From positions 248,001 to 312,000 of the forward strand of contig JAYKKR010000030.1 in NCBI GenBank assembly GCA_036971615.1: a stretch of 64,000 bases of DNA, read 5' to 3'. This DNA comes from Amyloporia xantha (Eukaryota > Basidiomycota > Agaricomycetes > Polyporales > Adustoporiaceae). Below the pieces are notes generated by a model. The model ran no database searches. It was not told the origin of the DNA and saw nothing but the letters and a program-made list of their open reading frames with translations. This document shows positions 35,535 through 47,900 of the stretch, one piece after another (positions within the stretch are counted from its first letter, which is position 1; every line of letters begins with the position of its first letter). Made by a program: the position numbers and the translations under genes.

Positions 35535-36208
35535 CTTGAAATAAGAATGGCGTAGTAGTACACCTCAGACTACAGAGATGGTGCAGGCTTGGGCTTGGGC
35601 ATGCGGCTCAAACTGCAGGCTGACCAAAGATACAGGGTTGAGAGGAATTGCTAAAGCAGGGCGCTTTTCACCAACAAGTCCGTCATGTATATACACGGCC
35701 AGACGGCGGACACCACAGCCCTTGTTCTGCCTCGTGTTTCGGATTTGATTTAGCGCAACGGACATACCAAATCTATAGTCACCGGGAGTTTCAGGCCTGT
35801 GCGGTGAAGGGGGCCAGGGGAAAGTGGAACAATGATATGGTGAGGATTTGATGTCGCGAGTTCAAACTGGTCTCCGAGGCGGTGTTCAAACAGGTTAGTG
35901 ATATAATACTTAGGAGGTAGCAGTCATTGGGTAATCGCGTATAACAATCCATAACGGCCTCATTATAGACGCTTTTCGCAACGTTTTTGGAAGCTCGACT
36001 GGCCGCTTGGGCGGGGCGGTTGATTGACAAGGCCTCAGCCGGCGTCGGCTGCAGCAAGGACGCTGTTTACAAACATGGCCAAAGATCGGGGCACAACATT
36101 GACCACGGCAAAAGCCGATGCTAACACCGATCACCTTTGCGATATGGGTATCGCCTGCATGCCCCTCCCTTCTTTGAATGCGGTTGGGCTGGATGAAGGC
36201 GGCCGTAG
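35535..36208. other. Divergent spacer, possible unresolved 5' exons
   Basis: Holds open leftward frames (35565-35765 and 35791-36057) that might be 5' exons of the membrane protein, and the unseen 5' end of the rightward HNH-like relic. No junction could be proved. Confidence 0.3.
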
Positions 36209-36827
36209 CGTCTGGCCGCCTCGTCCTCTGTCTCCTCTGCCACATACTACAATGACAATCTCATCGGTGTCCGCGTTCTGGTTTTTTCCCTGAAGGATTT
36301 CTGGGACCACCGAAATCAGTCAATTGGAGCTGCTCCCTATACGCGTTTACTTCTCGAAGTCACATCCTGTTTACTGCTCGAGGGCGTTGCTGTTGGCAGC
36401 CAAGAAGAAGAGGAGGTTCAGCATAACAAGTTCTTTCATCTGGGCTTGAAGTACAGAAACCTTTTGTTCCGTGTCTGTACGTACTCCTCATCTCCACAGG
36501 ATGAGAGTGTCGCTCGAATATCTTCGCCCTCACCCCGCACCTCCCGCCCGTCCTTCGAGAGTCATAAGGAGGCGGTCATTGCCTCGATGAATGCTGCCAG
36601 CAGGACCAAATCCAGTGTGGAACAAGAAGTCAGTCTTTCTTCCTTAATCCGCGTTTGTCTATAAACCACTCTTCATTCAGGCCCTTTTATGTGACGGTTA
36701 TGAATGCATAATCACCCGCTGTTACGACTGCGACAGCATCATCAGATATATATACACACTGGAACAATCGACTCCGAGGATGACGATGATTATTGCGGTG
36801 CCAATGACCCCTTTATGCCGTGCATGA
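36209..36827 (+). pseudogene. HNH-endonuclease-family fragment (5' part)
   Basis: Frame 36209-36628 (140 codons, directly after a TAG that could be a splice acceptor) joins by a 52-nt GTCAGT...TTCAG intron to 36681-36827. Its layout is that of a large Agaricomycete family annotated as HNH-nuclease proteins: YNDNLIGVRVLVFSLKDFWD, then NKFFHLGLKYRNLLFRVCTY, then SRPSFESHKEAVIASM, then LLCDGYECIITRCYDCDS. In intact relatives the last motif reads RDGYRCVVTG.YD and is followed by the His-Asn-His region. Here no such region follows. The next acidic stretch (SEDDDDYCGAND) is in another frame and stops follow, and no start codon is evident. I take it as a truncated relic. Family assignment is from memory. 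Confidence 0.4.
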
Positions 36828-37131
36828 TGGAGGGAAAGGTGGAATGTAGCGTCGTCCAGTGTGAAATTAGGCTATATATCCGAAGAACTGGTTAGCAGAT
36901 GCTGTTCAGATGACAGCATTGTATCCTTCCAAATTCCAGCGGTTTTGCAAGCCGGCCATACCTCTAACACACGAGCACGTGACATTAACGCGTCGCGACG
37001 CGTACCGTTGACGGTGCTCCGGCGCTTGCTAAACGTCATGGTGGAGCGGCGACTTTCCTACTATTGGTCCCGAACTTTATGGTGAAAGCTTGTCGACCTC
37101 ATACAAACTCGCTAGTGTCTCACCAAAACAA

Positions 37132-37481
37132 ATGTCCGATGTTAGTCATTTACCACTTTGAGTCGGCGGAGCTCGTGCTGACCGAAATGTAATGCTCATA
37201 CAGACATCATCAGACCCTCCGTGTCAAGCTGAAGGTGAGCAAAGGTCCGACTATGTCCATTATGAAACGTTATATGACTTGAATTTGTAGCATGCACGCT
37301 TCAGACTTGTCTGAATCGCAACACGTATAGTCCAGAGAAGTGCGATGAGCATTTGCGCAAATTGTACAAGTGCTGTCAGTCTATGTACGAGCAGACAGAC
37401 GGCAAGGGAGAGTCGACGGCCTGTCCTATGCCGAACGTTGTCCGGAGATGGTTGAAAAATCATGGAGAGAATGTTTCGTAA
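37132..37481 (+). CDS. CMC4: Twin-cysteine mitochondrial intermembrane-space protein (Cmc4/p8MTCP1 family)
   Basis: Three exons give 76 aa: a 9-nt exon 1 (37132-37140, MSD), exon 2 (37204-37234) and exon 3 (37291-37481). Introns are 63 nt (GTTAGT donor) and 56 nt (GTGAGC). The protein shows the family signature CQAEACTLQTCLNRNTYSPE then KC-x9-CC and a further C before a basic end (NVVRRWLKNHGE). Compared with human p8MTCP1 and yeast Cmc4 (68-73 aa), the cysteine spacing and length agree. Such proteins are imported and oxidised by the Mia40 relay and form a coiled-coil helix-coil-helix fold. Their precise role is unclear but linked to respiratory-chain biogenesis. It is convergent with the gene ending at 37730. 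No ORF of ordinary length marks it. Confidence 0.85.
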
Positions 37482-37729
37482 CTCATATATGTACGACCAG
37501 CTTCCAAATGTAACATGGCATGTTCACTCAACTCGCTATATACAAGACATCGCACAATCGAGCAAAGCAAACTAAAACTATATTGACTATTGTTCAAGGC
37601 ACGTACAGTATTCTCTCGCTACAGGGCAATACGTCAGGCAGGTTCTAAGCACAGGTTACAAAGCGATAGCAAGTACACGACAACATAGCGACAAAGTCAT
37701 ATTAGACAGCGAGAGATTCCATTTGTTCT

Positions 37730-40400
37730 TCACCACGGGCCGACCGACGCAGAGCTCCATCCGTCGTGGGATGTCACAGTTTCCGCCACGGAACGCGTTT
37801 CTTCGTCGTCCATCTCATCGGCCCAACTGCGCTTGGGGTGCGCTTCCTCCTTGGCCCCCTGCTTCCTGTTGCCACCGTTTCCATCGCCCCACGGGCCCTC
37901 GGAGACATTGCCCCAGCCGCCAACCGAGCTCGGCGCAACAGAGTGCGCATCGTCGTCTTTGTTGAACATCATTGGACGATAGTTGAGATCCCAAGGGTCG
38001 GCACTCGGCTTCGCAGAAGTAGTCTTATTTTCTACAGGCTCCTTCTTAGGGCCTCCTGGCGCGGCGCCAGCCTTGGTGTTCAAACGGGCAGGCTTAGCGG
38101 GGATGGTGCCTCCCGAACGAGCTGGGGTTGCAGTGATCGTGCTGGCGCCGTTCCCATTTCTGCCATTCAACCGGGCAGGTTTAGCAGGAATCTTGGCAGC
38201 CGCGGGGGACGCAGCTGCACCGAAGGCCGAGCCCTGGCCGGAGCGGTTGCTATTGAGGCGGGCAGGTTTGGGAGGGACAGCGCGATTCCCGGGAGACGGC
38301 GTGCGTGAGGGGTCGTCGTCCGGAGAGCTTCCGTTTCGCTTGACGTTGAGTCGTGCAGGACGTGCAGGCACAGACCTGGCACCAGGAGACAACCTAGCAC
38401 CGCTCTCGTCTTCCGGAGAGCCAGAGGCTTGTCTGTTGTTGAGGCGAGCGGGTTTCGCAGGGACCGTGCTGGAGCCGGTGGACGGGCTCGGCGTTGACCT
38501 GTCAGCAGGCGAGGCGGTACTTTGCCTACTATTAAGGCGGGCTGGCCTGGCAGGGATCGGGATCCTGTTGGATCCTGTCACAGGTCCATAGCTCCTCGAC
38601 GTGTCAGAGCGCACCGTATCCTCAGAGTTGGTCGAGTAGTCTGCATATGCCAACGCCATCAGTCACTAGACCACAATAAGTAAAACAAGCTGAGGCATAC
38701 GCACCGCTTCGTTCAGAGAGCCTTCCTCGTGCCCTGCCCTTGCCCTTGCGACTTCTCCAGTCCCCAGTGGTGTCCTTATTCTCGCGCTCCCGCCTTCTTT
38801 CCTCTCTCTGCTTCTCCGCCGCGTACTTTCCGTGGTCCTTGCACATCTGCGGCTTGCACATCTCGCCGTGCGTGGGACAGAGGAACTCGGGCTCCAGGTC
38901 AGGTTGGGTCTCTATCTCTGCCCACAAGTTGCTCTGCTCGACCGGCGGCTCAGCCTCGTCCTCGTGGTGGACTACATGGCGCGGCTCGATCAGAGCTGCA
39001 GCAACCGGAGGTACCCAGTCGTCGTCATCCGCGTATATGTCGTCCACGGAAGGGAAAGCAGGGGTTTCCAGTGCCGGTGGGCTTGCTTCGCCTGAGATCG
39101 CGATGTTGTCGCTCTGCGGGACGTCACCTCCCGGCCACCAGGTTGTGTTGTCGCCCCCGCCCTCGCCCTCGCTGGAGGTGTTGGAGAGAGGCGACGACGA
39201 GTTGCGCTTGAGCTCAAGTCCTGGCGGAGCGAGAGTGCCGCTGTCGGGGGAGCTGCTACCTAACGAACTGGACGTATTGGGGGAGACGGTAGGGGCTAAA
39301 AGACCTGGGGGTAGCGTTAGGCCCGGGGGAGCGAGGGGTCCGAGTGAGGGTGTTTGCGGTCCTCTCGCCCCTGGAGAACATAAAGGTCAGTGATGATACC
39401 CCCGAGTGCAGTAGAGACACGTACAGCCACTCATGTTGCGGACACCGAGGCTGATTCCGGGAGCTTGAGGAGCCTTGCCTGCGGTCTTCGCGTTCGCTGT
39501 AGACTGAGAGGCCTCCTTCGCCCACGCGTTGGCTGGCGCCTTCGCCTTGGGAGCCGCCGCCTCGGCCTCTTTCGCTTTCATCCACTCTGGGGTTCCAACT
39601 AGTTCAATCAGATATAGTGGTTAGCAGTCCGGAATAAATAGAGGGACAGGGAGACAGACCCGTCGGAGTACGCGTCGGTGGCAGAGGTGGAAAGGACTTG
39701 GTGGGAAGGGGACGACAAAGGCGTTCTCTGGTCTTGTCCTCCACGGGGATTTCACAGCGATACGTCTGCGGGTATGGGTGCGCAATCATGCTGGTGGTGT
39801 AGCAGATCAGAGTCCACGTCGCGCCACAGCTCACACGATGAGACGTACCTGTTGATTTGGCGCCATTTCTGCTTCTTGTCAGCGGTCTCGTACCAGCTAT
39901 CCCGAATAAAGACGCGTTTCCACCCTTGTAGCCAGTCAACAAACGCCACACTACGAGACAATGAGAATATAGACTCACCGTACTTCTCGACCTCGCGCCC
40001 CGTGCTGTACGAGCAGTAGAACACCCGCGAGACCTTGACCTTCTCCTCGTCGGAGGGCTCCCGCAGGACCTCGGCCCATCTGTGCTCGCCCAGCACAGCG
40101 TCGAAGTTCGGAAAGTCCCTGTTCACCTCGATGATCACCATGTTCGGAGACTGAACGCGCGTGATGGACGATCGCGACGATCAGAGGGGTATCGACGCGC
40201 CACTGAGTGTAGAGACGTACCTTGGGCTTGTGAAAGAACGCATAGAGATGTTCTCTGCCGATGCAGCTTGCCATCCAATACACGAACGCGACGCGATCGG
40301 TCTCGGCCTCCATGTTGGCGTGGAGCGGGTAAGGGTGCACCACGGTCAGGTAGCGGGGCTCGTCATCGCCGGGGGGCGGGGTCGGGATTCGCTTGGGCAT
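37730..40400 (-). CDS. Uncharacterised 769-aa protein with six PA(K/R)PARLN-type repeats
   Basis: Seven exons read leftward (40400-40221, 40150-39979, 39924-39849, 39790-39660, 39598-39425, 39370-38705, 38640-37730), all joins in phase. Residues 1-170 look globular (TDRVAFVYWMASCIGREHLY, WKRVFIRDSWYETADKKQKW). The middle is Pro/Ser-rich with acidic patches, followed by a conserved-looking Cys/His segment FLCPTHGEMCKPQMCKDHGK and a Lys/Arg/Glu coiled stretch (EKQREERRRERE). The C-terminal 300 residues carry six copies of (I/V)P(A/P)(K/R)PARLN, spaced roughly 25-45 residues apart, and end in a Trp/Gly-rich tail (GWGNVSEGPWGDGNGG) and SSASVGPW. I do not recognise a named family. Positively charged repeats plus a glycine/tryptophan tail would suit RNA or Argonaute-type partners, but this is speculation. 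Confidence 0.7.
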
Positions 40401-43400
40401 GTTGTGGGCAGAGTGGCTCGCAGATTTGTATGGAGAAAAAGTACGAAATTAGGCTGTCGGGTTAATCGAGGACTGCTCCCTGCCGTATTTATGAGGCAAG
40501 GAGAGCGCCGGCAAAGCGGCCACAGGAATCGAGGTGACAAACGAAGGTCAGTCCATGCACGCGTGCGTTACTGTGACCGACCGCGCATTGATGTCGTGCA
40601 GTACGCCGCGATGGTAGGTCAAAGAGAGCTGGAATTCGAAGCTTTCAGGATTGTGTCAAAGCGCGTCAACGTTCGCATGCATTGTGGGCACCGCAGTGGC
40701 CCGTGCGAGGAGAATCGCGGTGTCTGGGGACCTCTCGTAGGGTCATTGAGTTCAATCAGTACGAAACACGCTGGTAACTCGTGCGCTTGCTGCGGTAAAA
40801 GCAACAGAGGCCTAAAATGACCTCCAGGATATGGTCGTGGAAGATCCATGGCCGAAATAGACCTGGAAGTTGCTTGGAATCTAAGAATGAGTAGACGCGT
40901 CCAAACGCGCACACGTGCTTCTCCCGTCACGCGTCTGTCACATATCAGTGGCGGGAATCTCAGCTCCGCCGCCACAGTACCTTTCTCAACGTTCTCACTG
41001 AGACCATATACCGGCTTGTGCTCTGCTCAAAATCACCATCTCCATCACCCATGTACGACAGCAGCACCATCGGACAATGGCTGAAACTGGTGTCCTCGCG
41101 TGTTCATCCATCTCAGACAAGATTTTCCCGTGGACATACTACGGATTGAGAAAGATGAGTGGCATACTCACATCCGAGCATATGAAGGCGAGAGCTGTGC
41201 CACAGGTGCGTTGCGAGAGTGATGAGGTCTAGACATGAAAACGGCCCAAATTGCTTGATCAAGGCCATTCCACAGATACCACGCAGTTAACCTGCTGTAT
41301 ACACAGGGTGCTGCCCTCGCAACGGATGATGAATGGAAATTGAAAAAGGCCATTCCTGCCGGAATTTCGGGTTTTGGAACAAGTGTAAATTCAACGATAA
41401 AAATAGCAGATTTACGCATGATATCACAGCTGGTACGTAGTTCACATTCTTGCATACACCTTGTGCGGGGTTGTTGATAATGCGCTTGTATCTCAGGATA
41501 GTGCGGCGCGTCACACTGTAGGTGAGTCTGCATACATGACGTTGTACCAACAGCATCGTTTGGCCTGCAGCGGCGGGTCCCTCCTCCGGAATGTAAGTCA
41601 TGGAGACAGCGGCACGAGTGCGGACGCGTTGTTGTGTATACTATCGACGTGGATGTAGGCAGCATGCAGAACGTCCAATGCAATATATCTGAAGCGGATG
41701 TTGTAATGAGTGATTGTGTCAGATGATGAGTGGCATCGCCGACAGCAGGGCTCACCAACTAGAGGGACGACAGCGCGACTTGGCGCACCGGCGCGAGCAT
41801 TTCGTCACGGTCTCTGACACTCTGTAGTTTCGCGATTCTATCACAAGCACGCGACAATCTGTAAGCCAGCGGTCGACGTTACGTTCAACGTTCAACCCAA
41901 GGTGCATATACCTCATACTTTTCGCATTGTGCACAATCACATACGCCGGTTCCGGTGGCGCATTATCGCTTTGTGAGATGCACAATATGTGGTTTCTCGA
42001 TCTGTTTTCGAATTGTCAGTGCGTATATGTTTAGACGCGCAAGTACTGGGTACTGGACAGCGGAGTCTGAGGCGATGCCCAATTTCATGCCGTCGACTCG
42101 AGCTCGTATAGACGAACATTGGACCGACGTGACGAAGATTTCCATCCAATGTTCGGAGCTCCGAGCATTGGATGAACGTTATTCAACGTTAACTTAACAT
42201 CCGAGTGTGCATGCATTGGACGAATCGACACGATCCTCTCATTCTAGATCTCTCGGCCTGCCATTGTCCTGCTCTGCCCCTTCCCGTCCTGTCCTCTCTC
42301 TATGGTGGCCATCCTCCCCTTCCCCTCAAAGGTCACTATTTATGGTCGGCATATGGAGACTACTGTCCTCCGCTGCGTCAGTGCTGGTCCCGTTCTCTCT
42401 CTGTCCTCCTTGATCACATCCTCGAGTCTCATTCTATATTGCTGCCATTCTGTTCACTCGCCTCTGTCGTCCGTACCGGCCCCAATTTCATAGCCAACCT
42501 CGCGTCTCCTTCGCTCCCGTTCCCCTCTTCGTGCGCCTGCCTAGCATGTACATCATCCCATGCACGAAAGAAAAACGGCAGTGACCCCACAGAATCGTGT
42601 CCGCGCGAGAGGTGACGGAATGCACTTGCCTACTCTCAAGCTGCCGTCCGGACGCGTGTTCGATAAGAGACTTGCGTTGCGAGATCGTTCATTGAATGTA
42701 CAATGAGTCCTCTACACTCCGTCATGCGCGATTCCTAACACGAAATCTCACAGCGTCGTCCATCGGTGAGTAACGCCGCTCATCGGCGTCTCATGAGTAT
42801 TCCCCAAAGCAGCCTGTGCTGTAGCGCTGTATTCTCCACAGTTACACTCCCGTCTACCTGGACTAGACAGCACCGCGATCTCGTCATACACCAGCACAAA
42901 GCCAACACACGCGGACCAGGGTAATAAGGAGGCACTCCCGGCACTTGACCTTCCCTGACAGCACGTCTGTCTTCCAAGGACACATAACGACGTCCGGCAC
43001 AATGCAGCGTCGACACTGAGCCCATCCGCTGCAGTGTCCGAACAGGATAACGGACATGTTTGCTGATCCAGCGCGCCTCATCCGCTCTCCCGTTTTCACC
43101 ACGCTTCAGCCCTACCAAATAGCAAACGACCACTCGTCCGTATTCCAATACAGTAACCACTCTTCCGTCCGCTCACGCCCTTGCTGTACCTTCACCACCT
43201 CGATGCCTACCCGTATTCGCCAGGTTTCCTGTACAGCAGACATCTCGCCCGCATGCCATCTACAGAGCGCCGTGCCGATCACAGCAGTGCGCCGCAGACT
43301 CGCGTCTATGGCCGAGTACGAACGTCGGGCACCGTGCAGCGCCCACGCTGAGCCCGTCAGAATTTACTGCAGCGCACCCAAGGCACCTCGACGGGAGATA

Positions 43401-44995
43401 CGTGTCCGGCCACTGCACTTCAGACCACGACCACCCCTCACGACCCTACTCTGGAGGTGATGGCGTCCATACCGTCGGGCAGCGATCGAGGCGCTCTCCG
43501 TCCAGATAGTACGGGACTACTGTGGTAAGTGGGTGTGCTCCTCTTATGCGCATACTGGCATCAGATACCCGTCCCACCGTCCCGTCCGACAGTGGGCGAG
43601 GACTGCATTCTTTCGCCCGTTCAGCGACCATGCGCTGCCCTCGCCGGACTGATCGCGAGTATCATCCGTCGGACAATGTGCGAGGTATCGTTGTCTATTG
43701 CATATTAGCCGGTAGAGTCTATCTCGAAACGAGGACGGTTGAAGCAGGATCGGTCTAGTCGGGTAGAGTCTATGCACAATCAAGCATCGGACCAGACGTA
43801 CAGATGCTGTGCCTGCAGAGTGGATTGACGTGCTTGCTCTCGTCTGATAGATGGTGCGTGGTGTGTGTACCTCGCAGGGAGCGAACGGGCTCGCATTCCC
43901 AATGAAGTCATCCCCTGGAGATCCACACAGCGAGCGGACGTCCGACCGTGTCTACGGCTACAGCTTCTGACAGAACGGTATCCACTATATATATCTACTT
44001 TTGTATCACCGCCTAACAGTGCGCTTTATCCAGCCAGGTAGCGCGCTGCAGAGCGGCGGAAGGCCGATGCGGATGAGCATACACTCTCGCGCCGTCGTTC
44101 TATCACTGGATCGGGCCCAGGTGTTAGACAGCAGACGGTCCGAACGGGGCTGCGCAGACAGACGTCCATCCCGTGCTGGCGCAGGACGAGCGCGATCGTC
44201 GCTCGCTCGGCGATGAGGTCAGTTTCTGATTTCTGATTTCTATACACCTCCCTTCCTCAATATAACAATCTTTCTCCGCATGAATAGTGTGATGATCTGT
44301 ACGTTTGCAGAAACCTCAACTTTGTTGGTGCTGTTGATGACTGCCTTTCTCGGACCTCGGGTATGTTTGGGACAGCCTCGCCCGGACTGATCTTGCTGAA
44401 CCTGCCGTCTCTCCATTGTTGAGTAGGGACCTGCCCCGGAAATCGATACTAGACGTGATCGTCGCTCATACTGTGGCACCTGCAAGTGATGCTAGACACG
44501 TTTATACTAGAAGCGACCAATGGTCAACTGCTTACTGGTGGGTACGGCAGTGCATACCAAAGGTCGGGCGGTGGTCCGCGCGGCTTGGGTCTGAACCAAA
44601 GGAGGTGATTTAGTACCCGCAGCACGAGTGCTTTCGACACCGACATGAACAAAGACTTTGAAAGGTCTTATATGCGTCCTTCCTTCCAGTAACAAGTTAA
44701 TCTGATCAATTTGCAGATTGTTATACTATGGCAGCAATTTATGCAACATACTTGGAAGCTTGGGAGTAGGTAGAAGATGCTGGGTTCATTTGTTTGCATT
44801 TTTTGCAATACATTTCACTTCAAGTTGAAGATTGAAATCATAACTTGATGAAAACACTGTATAGTGGCAGCTGATTGACAGTGTTTCAACTAAGGAGAGG
44901 AGAATACATAGGAAAACTGAAGTCAACAAATACATTGCGAAGTAAGGGAAATCTAAACAATGGCCATCAATGAACATCATTCAGGTAATCACAAG
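40401..44995. other. Gene-poor region
   Basis: About 4.6 kb without a supportable gene. It contains a dispersed repeat copy (41412-41993), pyrimidine-rich stretches (42240-42540) and a short CTGATTT repeat at 44221-44240. ORFs here are short and frame-inconsistent. Confidence 0.5.
41412..41993 (+). repeat. Dispersed direct repeat, copy 1
   Basis: Same-orientation similarity to 50828-51420. Shared landmarks are GCAGATTTACG(C/T)ATGATATCA, CAGGTGAGTCTGCA(T/A)ACATGACGT, GACAGCGCGACTTGG and CATACTTTTCGCATTG. Copies differ by scattered substitutions and small indels. No coding potential was seen. Confidence 0.75.
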
Positions 44996-47900
44996 TCAAT
45001 TGGTATCTACAACTGGGGGAGAATAGCACTGGGACCAGCTCTCTCCATGAACAAATCTGCTGAGATCCAGTGTGACTGTGAATGGAACTCCACATATTCT
45101 TTCACAGCCTGGCCACAACAGTCCTGCACAGAGATGAGGAGGAATCCAAAATATAAGCTCATCATTTGGCCCTCTGATCCACCCATCAGGTTCATCAAAA
45201 CCATGATCATTTATGTGTATGCCAGACTTTGTGTTGCAAGATGAGGCAAAATCACGCCAAAGGGGATTATTCAATCCAGAAAAAAGTGGTGAGAAAACAG
45301 AGGGAGCAGCAGACATTGGATTGTGCCAAATTCTGACTGTGCTGTCTGTGGACCCAGAGACAATGTGCTTTCCATCTGGTGAGAATGCAACAGAATAGAC
45401 AGGACCTATGTGCCCTTCCAATGGCTGAGACACTAGGCTGCCTGTCTGTGCATCCCATATGCAGATTGTGCTGTCAGAAGACCCAGAGACAATGTGCTTT
45501 CCATCTGGTGAGAATGCAACAGAATTGACAGGACCTGTGTGCCCTTCCAATGGCTGAGACACTAGGCTGCCTGTCTCTGCATTCCATATGCAGATTGTGC
45601 TGTCATAAGACCCAGAGAGAATGTGCTTTCCATCTGGTGAGAATGCAACAGAATAGACATGACCTGTGTGCCCTTCCAATGGCTGAGACACTAGCCTTCC
45701 TGTCTCTGCATTCCATATGCAGATTGTGCTGTCATAAGACCCAGAGACAATGTGCTTTCCGTCTGGTGAGAATGCAACAGAATTGACAGGACCTGTGTGC
45801 CCTTCCAATGGCTGAGACACTAGCCTTCCTGTCTCTGCATCCCATATGCAGATTGTGCTGTCAGAAGACCCAGAGACAATGTACTTTCCGTCTGGTGAGA
45901 ATGCAACAGAATTGACAAATGCTTTGTGCCCTTCCAATGGCTGAGACACTAGCCTTCCTGTCTCTGCATTCCATATGCAGATTGTGCTGTCATAAGACCC
46001 AGAGACAATGTGGTTTCCGTCTGGTGAGAAAGCAACAGAATAGACAGAATTCTTGTGCCCTTTCAATGGCTGAGACACTAGCCTTCCTGTCTCTGTATTC
46101 CATATGCAGATCGTGCTGTCAGAAGACCCAGAGGCAATGTGCTTTCCATCTGGTGAGAATGCAACAGAGTTGACAGAATGTCTATGTGCTGCCAACCTCC
46201 AGACAGGAGCCACTGGTTGACTTACTTGGCCTGTGGTTATAGGCTTGAATGTATGAAAGACATGTGATTGAAGGTGATGTGCAATTAAAGAGCTTGACCT
46301 CATCCATGGCAAGATGGATATATAGATATGAGGAGCACTCAAATGGAGTGGTTTTGCATATACAGAAATGAATTCTGCACACTCTTTTGCCAACATTTGC
46401 AGGCTAGAGGATGGCGGTGCTGCCTATTCACCAAGTGTTAGTATGTATAAAATATAACTGAAATTTATGACACACATTCTGTATTCCCCACAATTTGTAA
46501 GGCAAGTCATCCATCTTTTCAAGGACACTCATGACCTCCAGCCAATATAGAAATTTGCTGCCAAGCAGCTCTTCTATTTTGCCAAGAAGATCAGATGGTT
46601 GATTTGACAGTAGCCAATGATCTATCCAGTATTGACATGTGTATGCCAAATGCCCAGCTATCTCTATGAATTCTCTCTGCTCTTCATTGCTGTAATGAGA
46701 GTCCTTTATTTGTGTGACATTGAAAAATAGCTGTGAAGCCATGACCTGCATGCAATTTCTGGCAAGATCATGGTGAGTGGAACCAGGGATAACAGTCCAT
46801 AACTTGCTTCCTGATCGCTTTGGGTCCAAAAGGTAGTCAGGAAAAGAGGCATGATAAAACTTGACAGGATCATTGCTCTCTGATGAAATTTGAACAACAG
46901 AATGAAGATCTTCCAGAGCTCCAGAGACATTATCTTCATGCATATCCAGCAGCTGTGCAATATCCTGGAGTGACAGTGGTTGAATAGCACAGACAATGCA
47001 CCCAAGCAGTTGTCTAGTGTCATTTCTCTCCTTCTCCTCCAAGTCTTGAAAGGCAGCATTCAAGATAAGATTATAAATCTCATCAATGGAATGAATTTCA
47101 TGTTCTGAAGTGGATGTAGCCAGATCTTCAAGCCTTTGTTTATAGCGGCCATGTGATTGTGCTATATATTTGCACAGTGTAGATGCATAGATGAATAGAT
47201 TGCCAGCACGTCCAGCCAGAATGATGACTTCTTTTGGGGGCCATCTACCACCATATGATGCCCTGAGCTTGGAAATCTTGCCCAGTTCAGTAGACATATA
47301 ATGTCCAATATCACTCTGGATAATTTGGCTGTCAACCTCATGAAGCCGCAAAACAGAAGATGAATATGCTCTTGCTTCAAATGCCTCCCGAATTCGAAAT
47401 TCAGGTCTGCTGGATATGAAAAATTTGATGGAAAGAGTTGAAATATGAGATAGGATAATATGGAGAAGGTTTCTTGTGGCATCAGGATTTGCACATTCAT
47501 CAAGGGCATCCACAATGATTATCATGGGAATAGGTGGTGGGGTAGGGTAGACAGCTTTGAGTGGTTGAACAATCAAAGAGTTGAACTGCTCAGACAGGGA
47601 TAAATAGATAGGAGATTGGCCTTTGATTGCTTCCACCAATGGACCCTGAAAGCCTGGGATTGTATGGGCCAATCTGTAAGCCAGAGAAGGAAATATTCTT
47701 TTGACATCACTGCAATTTGGGGATGCCTGCAAACAAAAGAAACTAGCTGCAAGAAGCTTCTCATCAAGAAGTTGATGAGCCATTGTTTCTGCAATGGTTG
47801 TTTTTCCTGTGCCAGCCATTCCAGCCATCCAGAAGACTTGTTCACTGTTAGGGTTGATGGCCCACTGGTGAAGTTGATCAAGAACTTCCACTCGAGTATC

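Noticed and set aside
37983..38591. 202-codon forward ORF
   Set aside because: Antisense reading of the PARLN repeat exon; its apparent repeats (LLLRRAGLAG) are the reverse of the real ones.
40161..40820. 219-codon forward ORF
   Set aside because: Lies antisense to exon 1 of the 37730-40400 gene and its promoter; no motif, and composition typical of a shadow frame.
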